54,696 nt of DNA from Streptomyces phaeoluteigriseus (GCF_001896135.2 NZ_MPOH02000015.1:429620-484315), one strand, 5' to 3'; counted from the stretch's first letter, positions 33,213-42,759 are shown. Numbers and translations are program-made. Notes: generated by a model from the sequence alone, not told the origin.

Positions 33213-35990
33213 CCTCCGTCGCACGACCCGACTCCCGCCGTCGCCGGACGGCGGTGAGGACGCCCAGCAGCGCCACGGCCAGCAACGACATACCCCCCAC
33301 GACCGTGCCCAATCGCAGACCGGGCGGGTGGAAGGTGCAGGTGAGTCGGGTCGAGGAGCCGTCGAGGGGTATGGCGATCAGTCCGTGGTACTTCCCGGCG
33401 GGTACGGCGGGGCCGTCGCCCGTGGCGCAGCGCCAGCCGGCGGTCCGGGGCGCCGCGACGACGGCGGTGCCCGTGGCGCCCTCGGGGAGTTCCGCCCGGA
33501 TCGTGCCGCCCGACACGCTCACCCGGGTGGCGCCGGTGGCCGTGAGTCGCTCGACGGCGGTGTTCAGCCGGGCGGTGTCCAGACAGCCGACGGCGCCGTC
33601 CGGGACGGTGCTCGGCTGCTTCGGGGACAGTTCGACGCGCAGGCGTCCGGAGGCGGGGACGGTGCCCAGCCGCTGCATTGCGGCGATCTTGCTGACGGGG
33701 TCGGACCGGAACCGCCCGGTCGGAGCGCCTGCGGGGGCATCGGCGAGCCGCGCCGTGCCCGCGAAGTGCGGCGCCCACAGGTACACCTCGCCGCCGGCCG
33801 CGCACCGGGCCGTGACCGTCGGCCGGTCCGCGGTGTTCCCCGCGGGGAGCGCGTCGAGGCGTACGCCCGGCCGGTCGCCCTGGGTCCGGCCGGCCGGCTT
33901 GCCGTCGCCGGTCCGCACGGTGAGGCGGGGCACGGTGTAGACGCGGGTGCCCAGCAGGAGTTCCTGGTTGCGGTACGGCGACGGCCCGAAGGCGGAGGGG
34001 CCGGCTCCGGTGGGCCGTACGGTCACCAGGGGCGGGACCTCCCGCCGGGTCACGGACACTCCGCTGCCGTCCTGCGGGAACCAGTTCTGGTGCGGGTCCG
34101 GCGGGGAGTGCACCCGGGCGCCGACGGAGAAGATCACGTCCGTGGCGGCGTTGTCGAGGCTCTGGAGGCTGCGACCGCCCGAGGTCCAGCCGCCGCCCAG
34201 CGCGGTGAGCGTGCGGAACAGCACGTCGGAGGTGTGGCTGCTGTAGTACTGGGCACCCTGGCCGCCGACCGTCAGCGGGTCGTTGCCGACGGTCTGCTCC
34301 CGGCCCGGGTCGGTCCGGTACCGGGGCCAGCCGTCGGCCTCCGCCACCGCCTCGGCCTGCTCCTGCCGTCGCTGCCCCCAGGGCGCGTAGTCGTCCATGT
34401 GCCCGAGTCACAGTCGGGTGGCCACGGCGGCGGTGGCGGTGGCCTCGACGAGCTGCGTACCGACGAGCAGCACCACGGCGCACACGGCCGGCACGCTACG
34501 GCGCCCGGTGCCGGAGCCGCGCCCGGCGCCGAGCCGCGCCCGGCGCCCTTGCGGCCGAGCAGGAACAGCCCGCCCAGCGCACCCGCCGCGGCAAGGAGCA
34601 GCACCGGCCACGCCAGGGGACGCACCAGGTCGCTGCCGCTCGCGACGGCGGCGATCAGTACGAGCAGCCCGCCCGCCGCGGCCAAGGCGCGCCGGTCGGG
34701 CGGGCCGTACGAGAGCGCGTGCCAGGCCGCGATCACCAGCAGCGCGCACACCACGAAGGTCTGCCGGTACGAGCTGCCCTGCGGGGCGGCGAAGGCGTGC
34801 CAGAGCAGTTGGGTCGGGCCCCACTGCATCGACAGCGTCACCACGGCCACCAGCAGCGTCCATCCGGCGCGCTCGCGCGCGGGCGCCGACCGGACGAAGG
34901 GCAGCGCGAGGGCGAGCAGCAGGGCGGTGGTGCCCACGAAGAGGGCGGGAGAGCCGAAGCTGTACGTCGTCGGCAGCAGGCGGGCCAGCAGGTCCTGGGG
35001 GGAAACCGGTGTGAAACCGGTGAACCTGCCCGGCGAGGCGTGGGCACTGCCGAAGTACACGACGGCCACCAGCGGTGCCGCGAGGCCCATGCCCAGGACG
35101 GTGGTCAGGCCCGCCCGGCCCGCCGCCGCGAGGCCCTGGCGGCGCGGGAGTCCGGAGAGCCACAGCCGCAGCAGCAGGACGAGACCGGCGGCGAGGGTGG
35201 CCATGTAGGCGGTGTAGAAGTTGGCGGTCCAGGCCGCCGCGACGATCCCCACGCCGAGGAACGGACGCCGTCCGGCCAGGGCCCACCCGCCCACCAGGCA
35301 CAGTAACGGCAGGGCGATGAGGCCGTCGAGCCACATGAGGTTGTACGTGGCGCTCGACACGGTCCAGCCGCACAGGGCGTACGACGCGCCGAGGAGACCC
35401 GCCGCCCACCAGCGGCCGGGCCGCAGGGTCGGCAGCAGCCGGGCCATCGCGGCGGCGGCGCAGGCGAGCTTCAGCACGGTGACGACGTACACCGCGAGGT
35501 CGATCCGGTCGCGTGGGAACATGCCGACGAGCAGGGCGAACGGGCTGCTGACGTAGGTGGCGAGATCGGGGAGGAAGCTCGCGCCGTAACCGGACTGCCA
35601 GTTGAAGAGGACGCCACCGTCGGCCCGGCCGTGCAGCAGGTCCCACAGGTGCGTGTGGAAGGGCAGGTACTGGTTGCCCAGGTCGTTGACGCTCCGGGTG
35701 CGGGGGCCGAAGGGATAGCTGCGGGCGACGACGTCGGAGGCGCAGAACGCCGTGACGGTGAGGAGGGCGGCGAGGAGGGGCGCGGACCGCCTCGGGCCGG
35801 GCCGCGGCCGTAGGAGCAGCCGGGCGAGGGTGGTCCGCTGCCGGTCGGACGGTGGCTGTGGCTCGGCGGCCGGGCGCGGTCCGGATGTCGAGGGCCGGTC
35901 GCCGCCGGGGGCGGCCGGTGTCCTCGGCTCCGGAGAGGTCGTCGACGTCACAGCGTGCCCCCGTCTGGTCGTCGTGCGCCGGGGAGTCAC
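33190..35990 (-). CDS. YfhO family integral membrane protein, frameshifted and with an internal stop
   Basis: The repaired length is about 933 residues. After a Pro/Arg-rich cytoplasmic N-terminus come a dozen or so hydrophobic helices and the family segments SYPFGPRTRSVNDLGNQYLP and LFNWQSGYGASFLPDLATY. A large extracytoplasmic beta-rich domain (from about 34400) and a last helix (GTVVGGMSLLAVALLGVLTA) follow. YfhO proteins belong to the GT-C-like membrane glycosyltransferases implicated in decorating envelope polymers. Two lesions are seen. One is a base loss at about 34500, where the frame passes to RRSVPAVCAVVLLVGTQLVE. The other is a TGA at 34408-34410, in frame with the C-terminal domain (ATRL-stop-LGHMDDYAPW). 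2801 plus one is divisible by three. Possible GTG starts are 35990 and 35951. Confidence 0.75.
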
Positions 35991-36199
35991 CCCCGTGCCG
36001 GTCGATTCGCCGACTTAGACGGGTGGTCATTCCGCATGGTTGTGCCGCACGGCGAAATTGCGGAGGGAATTCCCGGTGCGTCCGCGCGCCTATCACGTAT
36101 TCCGTTACCGGAAGGGAAACAGGAAATGGCGCGTACCCTCTCCGGGGGCCAACTACTGTCATAGGAAGAGTGGTTGACCCCCTCGAGAATTGCCTTCGG

Positions 36200-38698
36200 C
36201 TACTTCTGCTTGATCCGCAGGAAAGTGACCGAATTCGCCGGGAAGGTGTAGGTGAACCTGTCGGCCACGCCGGTGAAGGTGGACGTCACCGGCGCCACCG
36301 GTGTCGCGGTCTCCGAGTTGACCGCGTCGGGCGCGGCGGTCAGCGTGGTCACGCGGGCCCTGGTGGAGACCTTGGCGCCGCCGAGGTCGACGGCCGTACG
36401 GGCATCCACCGACTGGGCGTTGACGACCTTGACGATCAGGTCACCCGTCTTCCTGTCCGTGGTGACGACCTGGCGGAACGGCTCGGCCGGCTTGTCGTCG
36501 GTGAAGCGTCCCCACTCCTGGCCGTCGAGGTAGAGGGTGACCTGACGGCCCCGCACCTTGATGTCGATGTCGTAGGCGCGGCCCGTCTCGACCCCGCCGG
36601 CCTTGGCGAGCAGTGTCGACTTGCCGCCGTCCACGGCCTGTTCGACGGCGGACTGGGTGTTGTTCCAGCCGCCCAGGTTCCACCAGTAGTAGTTGCCGGT
36701 GTCCTTGACACCGAAGGCGACGAGGAAGCCTTCCCTGCCGGACTTCTTGGTGGCCTTCACGAGAAGGTCGTAGTCGTGCCAGGCCGGGTCCCCGGCGGAG
36801 ACCATGGTGTTCTCGGCGGCTTCGTCGGTCTGCACGTACTGCCCGTCCTGGACGCTCCAGCTGCCCCCGCCGGTGTGGGTCCAGCGGGACGCGTCCCCGG
36901 AGAAGTCGTCGCTGAGCAGGGTGTTCCCGTCGGCGCCGGTGACCTTCACGTCGTCGTACGCCGCGCTGGTGGCCCAGGTCGAGAGGCCGACCGCGCCGCT
37001 GACAGGGCCGCTCACGGCGGGGGTGGAGGTGGCCGTCGAGGGGACCACCCGGTCGCCGACGTTGGTCATGAACAGCTTCTGGACCTCGTAGTTGGCGGAG
37101 TTCCAGGAGGCGTGGTTGTTGAACCACACCATGTCCGGGGTCCACTGCACGTAGTCCTCGTTGGCGAACATCGGTGCGTAGGAGGCGAGCTTGACGACGT
37201 CCGCGTTGCGTTCGAGGCCGGTCATGTAGGCGGCCTCGGCGAGGCCGTTCCTGAAGGCGTTGCCCTGGGAGGCGTACTCGCCGAGGAAGACCTTGGGCCC
37301 GCCGCGGTCGTAGGAGTCGTAGCGGTCGTTGTTCTGGAGGAACCACTGCGGGCTGTTGTAGTAGTGCTCGTCGACCATGGCGACGTTCTCGTCCCGGTTG
37401 AGCTGCCAGGCCGTGTCGAAGGTCGAACCGGAGTCGTCCGGACCGGAGTTGGAGACGACGGTGATGTCCGGGTACTCGGCCTCGATGGCCGTCCGGAACT
37501 GCTTGAACCGGGCCATGAACTCGACGGGCAGGTTCTCCTCGTTGCCCACGCCCAGGTGGGTGAGGTGGAAGGGCTCGGGATGGCCCATCCGGGCGCGCTT
37601 CCTGCCCCAGGTCGAGGTGACGGGGCCGTTGGCGAACTCGATGAGGTCGAGGGTGTCCTGGATGTGCCGCTGGAGCAGGGCGTCGTCGTCGACGGCCCTG
37701 TTCTGGCCGCAGCCGGTCACCAGGGCGGGGACGACGGGCAGGGGCATCGCGCCGACGTCCTCGGCGAAGCGGAAGTACTCGTAGTAGCCGAGGCCGTAAC
37801 TCTGGTTGTAGCCCCAGAAGTTGGCGTTGGTGGCGCGTTCCTCGACCGGGCCGATGGTGTCCTTCCACTGGTAGGCGCGGGCCCGCTGCCAGCCGGAGGC
37901 CTCGCTGTAGTCCTGCATGGAGCCGGTGTTGACCAGGCAGCCGCCGGGGAAGCGCAGGAAGCCGGGCTTCAGGGCGGCGACCTTCTCGGCGAGGTCCTTG
38001 CGCAGGCCGTTCGACTGGTGCTTGTAGGTGTCGCGCGGGAACAGGGAGACCATGTCGAGGGCGGCGGCGGCCGACGAGGCGACCGTGAGGCGACCGTCGC
38101 TGCTGGTGCGGGTCGCCGTGAAGGTGGCCCGGTACTTGGCCCAGCCGCCCTTCGCCGCCACCGTGCGGGCGGTGGCCAGGGTGCCGTCGGCGTCCTGGAG
38201 GCCGACGGTGAGCGTGGTGCCGTTCTCGGCGCGGGCCCACACGGAGAAGTCGTACTTCTTGCCCCGCTCGACGCGGACGCCGGTGTTGTAGCCGGCATTC
38301 GTGACGGAGGAGCCGGCGCCGAGGGAGAGGTAGGCGCGGTTGCGCTCGTTGAGGCGGCCGGTGTCGTTCAGGACCTGTGCGGTGCCGTCGACCGTCCAGG
38401 AGGTCAGCGGGGTGTAGGTCCGGTTGTCGGCGGTGGAGTACTCGAAGGACCGGTTCTGCACGAGTTCGGCGTAGAGACCGCCGTCGGCGGCCCGGTTGAT
38501 GTCCTCGAAGAAGACGCCGTACATCGTGTCGTCGATCGCGGCGCCCCTGGCGGCGGGGTCGACGGCGATCGTGTAGTCGGTGGCGTCCTCGGCGTGCGCC
38601 GGGGCGGGGAGGAGGGCGGTCGCCGTCAGCAGGGCGGTGGCGGTGAGACCGAGTCTCCAGCGGGCGCCGGTGGCGGTGCGGGTGGTGCTGCGTGACAT
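36200..38698 (-). CDS. secreted GH51-type alpha-L-arabinofuranosidase
   Basis: An 832-residue exported enzyme. It starts at ATG 38698 with CGGAG upstream and has a signal peptide (RLGLTATALLTATALLPAPAHA). A beta-rich carbohydrate-binding-like part lies near residues 90-200. The catalytic (beta/alpha)8 domain contains FLRFPGGCLVNTG, the acid/base Glu in HLGVGNEENLPVEF and the nucleophile Glu in KVFLGEYASQGNAF. A second jelly-roll insert (about 600-740, with WSVQDGQYVQTDEAAENTMV) resembles DUF1080-type domains. The C-terminal beta domain ends VTSTFTGVADRFTYTFPAN. It removes arabinofuranose from arabinan or arabinoxylan outside the cell. A near-palindrome upstream is the likely operator. Confidence 0.9.
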   Translation of the reverse strand: MSRSTTRTATGARWRLGLTATALLTATALLPAPAHAEDATDYTIAVDPAARGAAIDDTMYGVFFEDINRAADGGLYAELVQNRSFEYSTADNRTYTPLTSWTVDGTAQVLNDTGRLNERNRAYLSLGAGSSVTNAGYNTGVRVERGKKYDFSVWARAENGTTLTVGLQDADGTLATARTVAAKGGWAKYRATFTATRTSSDGRLTVASSAAAALDMVSLFPRDTYKHQSNGLRKDLAEKVAALKPGFLRFPGGCLVNTGSMQDYSEASGWQRARAYQWKDTIGPVEERATNANFWGYNQSYGLGYYEYFRFAEDVGAMPLPVVPALVTGCGQNRAVDDDALLQRHIQDTLDLIEFANGPVTSTWGRKRARMGHPEPFHLTHLGVGNEENLPVEFMARFKQFRTAIEAEYPDITVVSNSGPDDSGSTFDTAWQLNRDENVAMVDEHYYNSPQWFLQNNDRYDSYDRGGPKVFLGEYASQGNAFRNGLAEAAYMTGLERNADVVKLASYAPMFANEDYVQWTPDMVWFNNHASWNSANYEVQKLFMTNVGDRVVPSTATSTPAVSGPVSGAVGLSTWATSAAYDDVKVTGADGNTLLSDDFSGDASRWTHTGGGSWSVQDGQYVQTDEAAENTMVSAGDPAWHDYDLLVKATKKSGREGFLVAFGVKDTGNYYWWNLGGWNNTQSAVEQAVDGGKSTLLAKAGGVETGRAYDIDIKVRGRQVTLYLDGQEWGRFTDDKPAEPFRQVVTTDRKTGDLIVKVVNAQSVDARTAVDLGGAKVSTRARVTTLTAAPDAVNSETATPVAPVTSTFTGVADRFTYTFPANSVTFLRIKQK

Positions 38699-38724
38699 GG
38701 ATACTCCGCGGCTCTCAGTACACG

Positions 38725-38744
38725 ATGTTCGAGATATCGGACAT
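38725..38744. promoter_or_regulatory. candidate operator of the arabinofuranosidase gene
   Basis: The 20-base near-palindrome ATGTTCGAGATATCGGACAT (16 of 20 positions symmetric) sits about 26-46 bases before the start codon. It is AT-richer than its surroundings. A LacI- or GntR-type sugar regulator is the natural guess; none is encoded nearby. Confidence 0.5.
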
Positions 38745-38833
38745 TGGTCAGCACTTCGAACGGCAAGATAGGGAGGGGGTCGGAGCGCGTCAATGGTTCG
38801 CGCAGCAACGGATGTGACGGAGGGCGGCACCCG

Positions 38834-39277
38834 ATGGGTGAGTTCTGGCCAGTGCCGGACACCTTGGCGTTCCTCGCCGGGACCTGGCGGGTCGAGCGAT
38901 CGGTGCGGGATCTGGCGAGCGGCGCGGAAGGGCGCTTCGAGGGCACGACGGTTTTCGGCCCGCTGGACGGCGGCGGACTGCTGCACGAGGAGTCCGGCAC
39001 GTTCGTCTGGCAGGGTGTCCCGCGGCCCGCCGAGCGGACCCTGCGTTTCCTTCCCGGGCGGAGGCCGGGCACGGCGGACGTGACGTTCGCCGACGGGCGG
39101 CCCTTCCATGACCTGGATCTGACGAGCGGGCGGCATGTGACCGACCACCCGTGCGTCGCGGACCTCTACCGGGGCGAGTTCACCGTGCGGGACGCGGACC
39201 GCTGGCGGACGCTCTGGCGGGTGCGCGGCCCCGCGAAGGACCTGGTGCTCAGCACCGGTTACGTGCGCGAGGTCTGA
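38834..39277 (+). CDS. DUF6314-like conserved protein
   Basis: A 147-residue soluble protein beginning at ATG 38834 (GEFWPVPDTLAFLAGTWRVERSV), chosen for its GGAGGG site. Beta-strand-rich text with LAGTWRVER and FEGTTVFGPLDGGGLLHEE suggests a small lipocalin-like barrel. The pattern matches what I recall of the DUF6314 family. Its role is unknown. It converges with the phosphatase-like gene, overlapping it by 19 bases at the 3' ends. Confidence 0.7.
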   Translation: MGEFWPVPDTLAFLAGTWRVERSVRDLASGAEGRFEGTTVFGPLDGGGLLHEESGTFVWQGVPRPAERTLRFLPGRRPGTADVTFADGRPFHDLDLTSGRHVTDHPCVADLYRGEFTVRDADRWRTLWRVRGPAKDLVLSTGYVREV

Positions 39278-39852
39278 GCCGCGGCCCCCTCGAAGCGCAG
39301 GTTCCACCGCCCGCCGGCGCCGGTGACGGTGGTCCTCGACAGCGGGCGCACGTCGAGGTTCCAGTACGTCGACGGCGGCGCCTTGAGCGCGTAGACGAGC
39401 GCGGCCCGGATCACGCTCGGCTCGGCGACCGCGACGATCCGGCAGCCGTCCTCCACGGGCCGGGTGTCGAGCCAGCCGCCCACCCGGGAGATGAACGCCA
39501 GCAGTGACTCGCCGCCGTGCGCAGCGGACCGCGGGTCGGCCAGCCAGGCGTCCACCGCCGCCGGTTCCCGGGCCATCGCCTCACCCAGGGTGAACCCGCG
39601 CCAGCGCCCCATGTCGCAGTCCCGCAGGGCTAGCTGCACGAGCGGGGCGTAGCCGAGCGCGTCCCCGGTGGCGCGGCTGCGCGGGGTCGGCGAGCAGTAG
39701 CGCAGCTCGGCGGCGGCCAGCGGCAGCAGATCGCCCGCCGCCCGCTGCACCTCGTCCCAGCCCGCCTGGTCCAGCGGGTGGTCGTCCTCGAAGCGCTCGG
39801 TGACCGACGCGGAGCTGCGCGCCGCGGCGACGAACGTGACCCGGAGTGCCAT
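39259..39852 (-). CDS. histidine-phosphatase-fold protein lacking the RHG catalytic motif
   Basis: A 197-residue protein with the layout of the phosphoglycerate mutase/histidine phosphatase superfamily: LDQAGWDEVQRAAGDLLPL, then LRYCSPTPRSRATGDALGYAPL, then LRDCDMGRWRGFTLGEAMA, then GESLLAFISRVGGWLDT and VAVAEPSVIRAALVYALKAP. The N-terminal strand reads VTFVAAARSS where an active enzyme would have RHGET, so the phosphorylated His is absent. The later His position is also non-canonical (EPSVIRA for HGGVIRA). It may bind a phosphorylated ligand or partner without hydrolysing it. The fold is supported; an active phosphatase is not. Confidence 0.78.
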   Translation of the reverse strand: MALRVTFVAAARSSASVTERFEDDHPLDQAGWDEVQRAAGDLLPLAAAELRYCSPTPRSRATGDALGYAPLVQLALRDCDMGRWRGFTLGEAMAREPAAVDAWLADPRSAAHGGESLLAFISRVGGWLDTRPVEDGCRIVAVAEPSVIRAALVYALKAPPSTYWNLDVRPLSRTTVTGAGGRWNLRFEGAAAQTSRT

Positions 39853-39883
39853 GCGGTGATGGTCGGACGCGCAAGTGGGCAGG

Positions 39884-40342
39884 TCAAGAGATGCTGTTTG
39901 AAAACTTCTCGAAAATCAGCGCCATCCACTGCTCGGGCTTCTCCAGCGCCTCGAAGCCGATCTTCTCGTACACGCCGTGCGCGTCGTGGGTGGCGAGCAG
40001 GAGACGGCGCAGGCCGTGCGGGCGCAGGTGGTCCCGGACGGCCGCGACCAGCGAGGTCCCGATGCCCTTGCCCCGCACCGCCGGATCGACGTAGACGTCG
40101 CACAGCCAGGCGAAGGTCGCCAGGTCCGTCACCACGCGCGCGTAGGCGACCTGCTCGCCGGACACCGCCTCGTACACCCCGAAGTTCAGCGACCCGGCGA
40201 CGGCCCGCTCCTGCTTCTCGCGCTCCCGGCCGAGCGCCCAGTAGGCGTCGGTCGACAGCCAGTGGTGCACCCGTGCGACATCGATCCGGTCGGTGTCGGC
40301 TGAGATCTCGTAGCCCTCGGCGAGGGGTGGGACGGAGGTCAT
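39884..40342 (-). CDS. GNAT family N-acetyltransferase
   Basis: A 152-residue acetyltransferase with a typical core: FAWLCDVYVDPAVRGKGIGTSLVAA (acetyl-CoA loop RGKGIG) and LRRLLLATHDAHGVYEKIGFEAL. The N-terminal HHWLSTDAYWALGREREKQE is characteristic of one GNAT subgroup of unknown substrate. The start codon is ten bases from the stop of the MocR gene on the same strand, so the two may be co-transcribed. Confidence 0.85.
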   Translation of the reverse strand: MTSVPPLAEGYEISADTDRIDVARVHHWLSTDAYWALGREREKQERAVAGSLNFGVYEAVSGEQVAYARVVTDLATFAWLCDVYVDPAVRGKGIGTSLVAAVRDHLRPHGLRRLLLATHDAHGVYEKIGFEALEKPEQWMALIFEKFSNSIS

Positions 40343-40352
40343 GGGGGGACCT

Positions 40353-41846
40353 TCACAGACGACGTGCCCGGTGTCGAACGGATTCCGTGAGCACCTCGTC
40401 GCAGGCCGTCCGCAGCCGTCGTACCCCCTCCGCGATCTCCTCGGCGCCCGCGACGGCCGCGAAGCTCAGGCGGATGTGGGAGGCCGGGGGTTCGGCGCTG
40501 AAGTAGGGGCGGCCGGGGGTCACGGCGACGCCCGCGCGCAGGGCCGCGGCCGTGAACGCGGGCTCTCCGCCGGAGCCGAAGGCCTGGGAGGTGCCCCCGG
40601 TGCCCTCGGGCAGGCGCAGCCAGAGGTGGTAGCCGCCGGACGGGATGTGCGGCAGGGCGAGTTCGGGCAGGTGCAGGGCCAGGGCGCCGCTCAGGAGGTC
40701 TCGCCGGTTCCTCAGCTCGGCCGCGACCGCCCGCAGATGGCGCGGCCAGGCAGGCGAGCCGACCAGTTCGAGCGCCGCCTCCTGGAGGGGGCGCGGCACG
40801 AAGAAGGTGTCGACGACCTGGATGGCCCGCAGTCGTTCCAGGACCGGGCCGCGGGCGACGAGGGCACTGACCCGGAAGCTCGGCGAGGTCGCCTTGGTGA
40901 GCGAACCGACGTACACGACGACGCCGTCGGGGTCGTCGGCGACGAGCGGGCGGGGCAGCGGCCCGGCGTCCTCGTGCGCGAGCCGCCGCACGAAGTCGTC
41001 CTCGACGACGAAGGCGCCCGCCTCGCGGGCGATGCGCAGCACCTCACCGCGCCGGGCCGGGGCCAGGACGGCGCCGGTCGGGTTCTGGAACAGCGGCTGA
41101 CAGACGAAGACCCGGGCGCCGGTCGCGCGGAAGGCGTCGGCGAGCAGCTCCGGCTTCACCCCGTCGGGGTCGACCGGTACCGGTACCGGACGCAGGCCCG
41201 CGGACCGGGCGATCGCCAGCATGCCCGGGTACGTCGGCGACTCGACGAGCACGGGGGCGCCGGGCGGGGCCAGGGCGCGCAGGGCGGTGGTGAGCGCGGT
41301 CTGGCCGCCGGAGCTGACGAGCACCTCCGCGGCGGTGACCGCGCCGCCGATGGCCCGCCCGAACCACTCACGCAGTTCCGGTAGGCCTTCGACGGGCGGC
41401 CGTCCCCAGGCGCCGGGGCGTCGCCCGGCCCGTGACAGGGCCGCCGACATGGCGCGTTCCGGTTGCAGGGAGGGGTGCAGATAGCCGCCGTTGAACTCGA
41501 TGACGCCGGGCGGCGGAGCGGCGAGGGTGACGGTGACCCCGGATGCGTCCACCGAGCGGGGCACGAGGTCGGCGCCCTCGGCGCTCAGCGCGACCTCCTG
41601 CCAGGAGGTGTCGCCGGCCGACGGGGTCGCCGGGCGGGGGCGGGCCCGGAAGGCCCCGGCGCCGGGCCGGGTGACCACCAGCCCTTCGGCAGCGAGCTGC
41701 GCGAGGGCCCGCGAGACGGTCACCGGGCTCACCCGGAACCGCTCGACGAGGGCACGGCTCGACGGCAGCTTTCCACCGGGAGAGTAGCGGTCCAGCTCGC
41801 TACGCAGTCGCTCTGCCAGTTCGCCCACACTGCTACGCTCATGCAT
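40353..41846 (-). CDS. MocR-type (GntR-HTH plus aminotransferase) transcriptional regulator
   Basis: A 497-residue regulator. The N-terminal GntR winged helix (about 1-75) reads LAERLRSELDRYSPGGKLPS, then SRALVERFRVSPVTVSRALA. The C-terminal fold-type I aminotransferase domain includes SSGGQTALTTALRAL, VESPTYPGMLAIA and the PLP lysine in YVGSLTKATSPSFR. Such proteins bind PLP and an amino compound and control vitamin B6, GABA or taurine genes. It starts at ATG 41846 and overlaps the divergent exporter's ATG (41845) at the shared CATG. The exporter is therefore the obvious target. The PLP pocket appears intact. Confidence 0.9.
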   Translation of the reverse strand: MHERSSVGELAERLRSELDRYSPGGKLPSSRALVERFRVSPVTVSRALAQLAAEGLVVTRPGAGAFRARPRPATPSAGDTSWQEVALSAEGADLVPRSVDASGVTVTLAAPPPGVIEFNGGYLHPSLQPERAMSAALSRAGRRPGAWGRPPVEGLPELREWFGRAIGGAVTAAEVLVSSGGQTALTTALRALAPPGAPVLVESPTYPGMLAIARSAGLRPVPVPVDPDGVKPELLADAFRATGARVFVCQPLFQNPTGAVLAPARRGEVLRIAREAGAFVVEDDFVRRLAHEDAGPLPRPLVADDPDGVVVYVGSLTKATSPSFRVSALVARGPVLERLRAIQVVDTFFVPRPLQEAALELVGSPAWPRHLRAVAAELRNRRDLLSGALALHLPELALPHIPSGGYHLWLRLPEGTGGTSQAFGSGGEPAFTAAALRAGVAVTPGRPYFSAEPPASHIRLSFAAVAGAEEIAEGVRRLRTACDEVLTESVRHRARRL

Positions 41847-41868
41847 GAAGACACAGAGTAGCGCTACT
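41784..41868. promoter_or_regulatory. repeated GTAGCG/CGCTAC operator sites of the MocR-EamA pair
   Basis: Half-sites GTAGCG (41784-41789), CGCTAC (41798-41803) and GCTACG (41832-41837), plus the perfect 12-base palindrome AGTAGCGCTACT (41857-41868), cluster around the shared start codons. The -10-like TACGCT for the exporter overlaps the third site. The arrangement suits a MocR dimer bridging several sites. Confidence 0.6.
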
Positions 41869-42759
41869 ACCCTCCCCGCGATAGCGGTCACCGCCCCGCG
41901 GCCGAGCGGCTTCGGCACCTTGCAGGCCGCTCTCGGCGTCGGCGCCTTCTCCCTCACCTTCCCCGCCACCGCCTGGGGCCTGGAGGGCTTCGGCCCCTGG
42001 GCACTGGTCGCCGTCCGCAGCGTGCTGGCCGGGCTCATCGCGGGCGGCTGCCTGCTCGCCCTGCGGGTGCCGCTGCCCGGCCGGCGGCACTGGGCGGGGC
42101 TCGCCGTCGTGGCCGCCGGTGTCGTCGTCGGCTTCCCGCTGCTGAGCACCCTCGCCCTGCAGACGTCCTCCACCGCGCACGCGGCCGTCGTGGTCGGTCT
42201 GCTGCCCCTGACGACCGCCCTGCTGTCGGCCCTGCGCGTCGGCTCCCGCCCCTCCCGCACCTTCTGGGCCGCGGCGCTGGCCGGCGCGGGCGCGGTGGTC
42301 GCCTTCACCGTGCGGCAGAGCGGCGGCGCCCTCACCACGGCCGACGTGTACCTCTTCGGCGCGCTGCTGGTGTGCGCGGCCGGTTACACCGAGGGCGGCC
42401 GGCTGGCCCGGGTGATGCCGGGCTGGCAGGTCATCGGCTGGGCGCTGGTGTTCTGTCTGCCGCTGGCCGTGCCCGCCGCGGCCCTCGCCCTCGCCCACGA
42501 GCCGGTCCGGCTGACCGCGCACAGTGTGACCGGGCTGCTGTGGGTGGCGGCGGGTTCGCAGTTCCTCGGACTCGTCGTCTGGTACCGGGGCATGGCCGCC
42601 ATCGGCATCCCCAAGGCCAGCCAGTTGCAGTTGGCCCAGCCCCTGCTCACACTGGTGTGGTCGGTGCTGCTGCTGGGCGAGCACCTCACGCCCGCCGCTC
42701 CGCTGACGGCCGCGGCCGTCCTGGTCTGCATCGCCGTCACCCAGCGGGCGCGCGGTTGA
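41845..42759 (+). CDS. EamA/DMT superfamily exporter
   Basis: A 304-residue membrane protein with ten helices as two EamA repeats. Examples are FGTLQAALGVGAFSLTFPAT, ALVAVRSVLAGLIAGGCLLA and, in the second half, the segments around LLWVAAGSQFLGLVVWYRG and IGIPKASQLQLAQPLLTLVW. The family exports amino acids or other metabolites. It reads divergently from the MocR regulator and shares start-codon bases with it. The N-terminus has no ribosome site: the -10-like TACGCT is only five bases before the ATG, so the mRNA is probably leaderless. Substrate is unknown; a PLP-linked amine or vitamer is a reasonable inference from the regulator. Confidence 0.88.
   Translation: MKTQSSATTLPAIAVTAPRPSGFGTLQAALGVGAFSLTFPATAWGLEGFGPWALVAVRSVLAGLIAGGCLLALRVPLPGRRHWAGLAVVAAGVVVGFPLLSTLALQTSSTAHAAVVVGLLPLTTALLSALRVGSRPSRTFWAAALAGAGAVVAFTVRQSGGALTTADVYLFGALLVCAAGYTEGGRLARVMPGWQVIGWALVFCLPLAVPAAALALAHEPVRLTAHSVTGLLWVAAGSQFLGLVVWYRGMAAIGIPKASQLQLAQPLLTLVWSVLLLGEHLTPAAPLTAAAVLVCIAVTQRARG

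Noticed and set aside
32290..35208. Very long + strand open frame opposite argC and yfhO.
   Set aside because: It is a mirror of the third-position GC bias of the minus-strand genes. It has no recognisable domain, and the opposing genes carry clear motifs.
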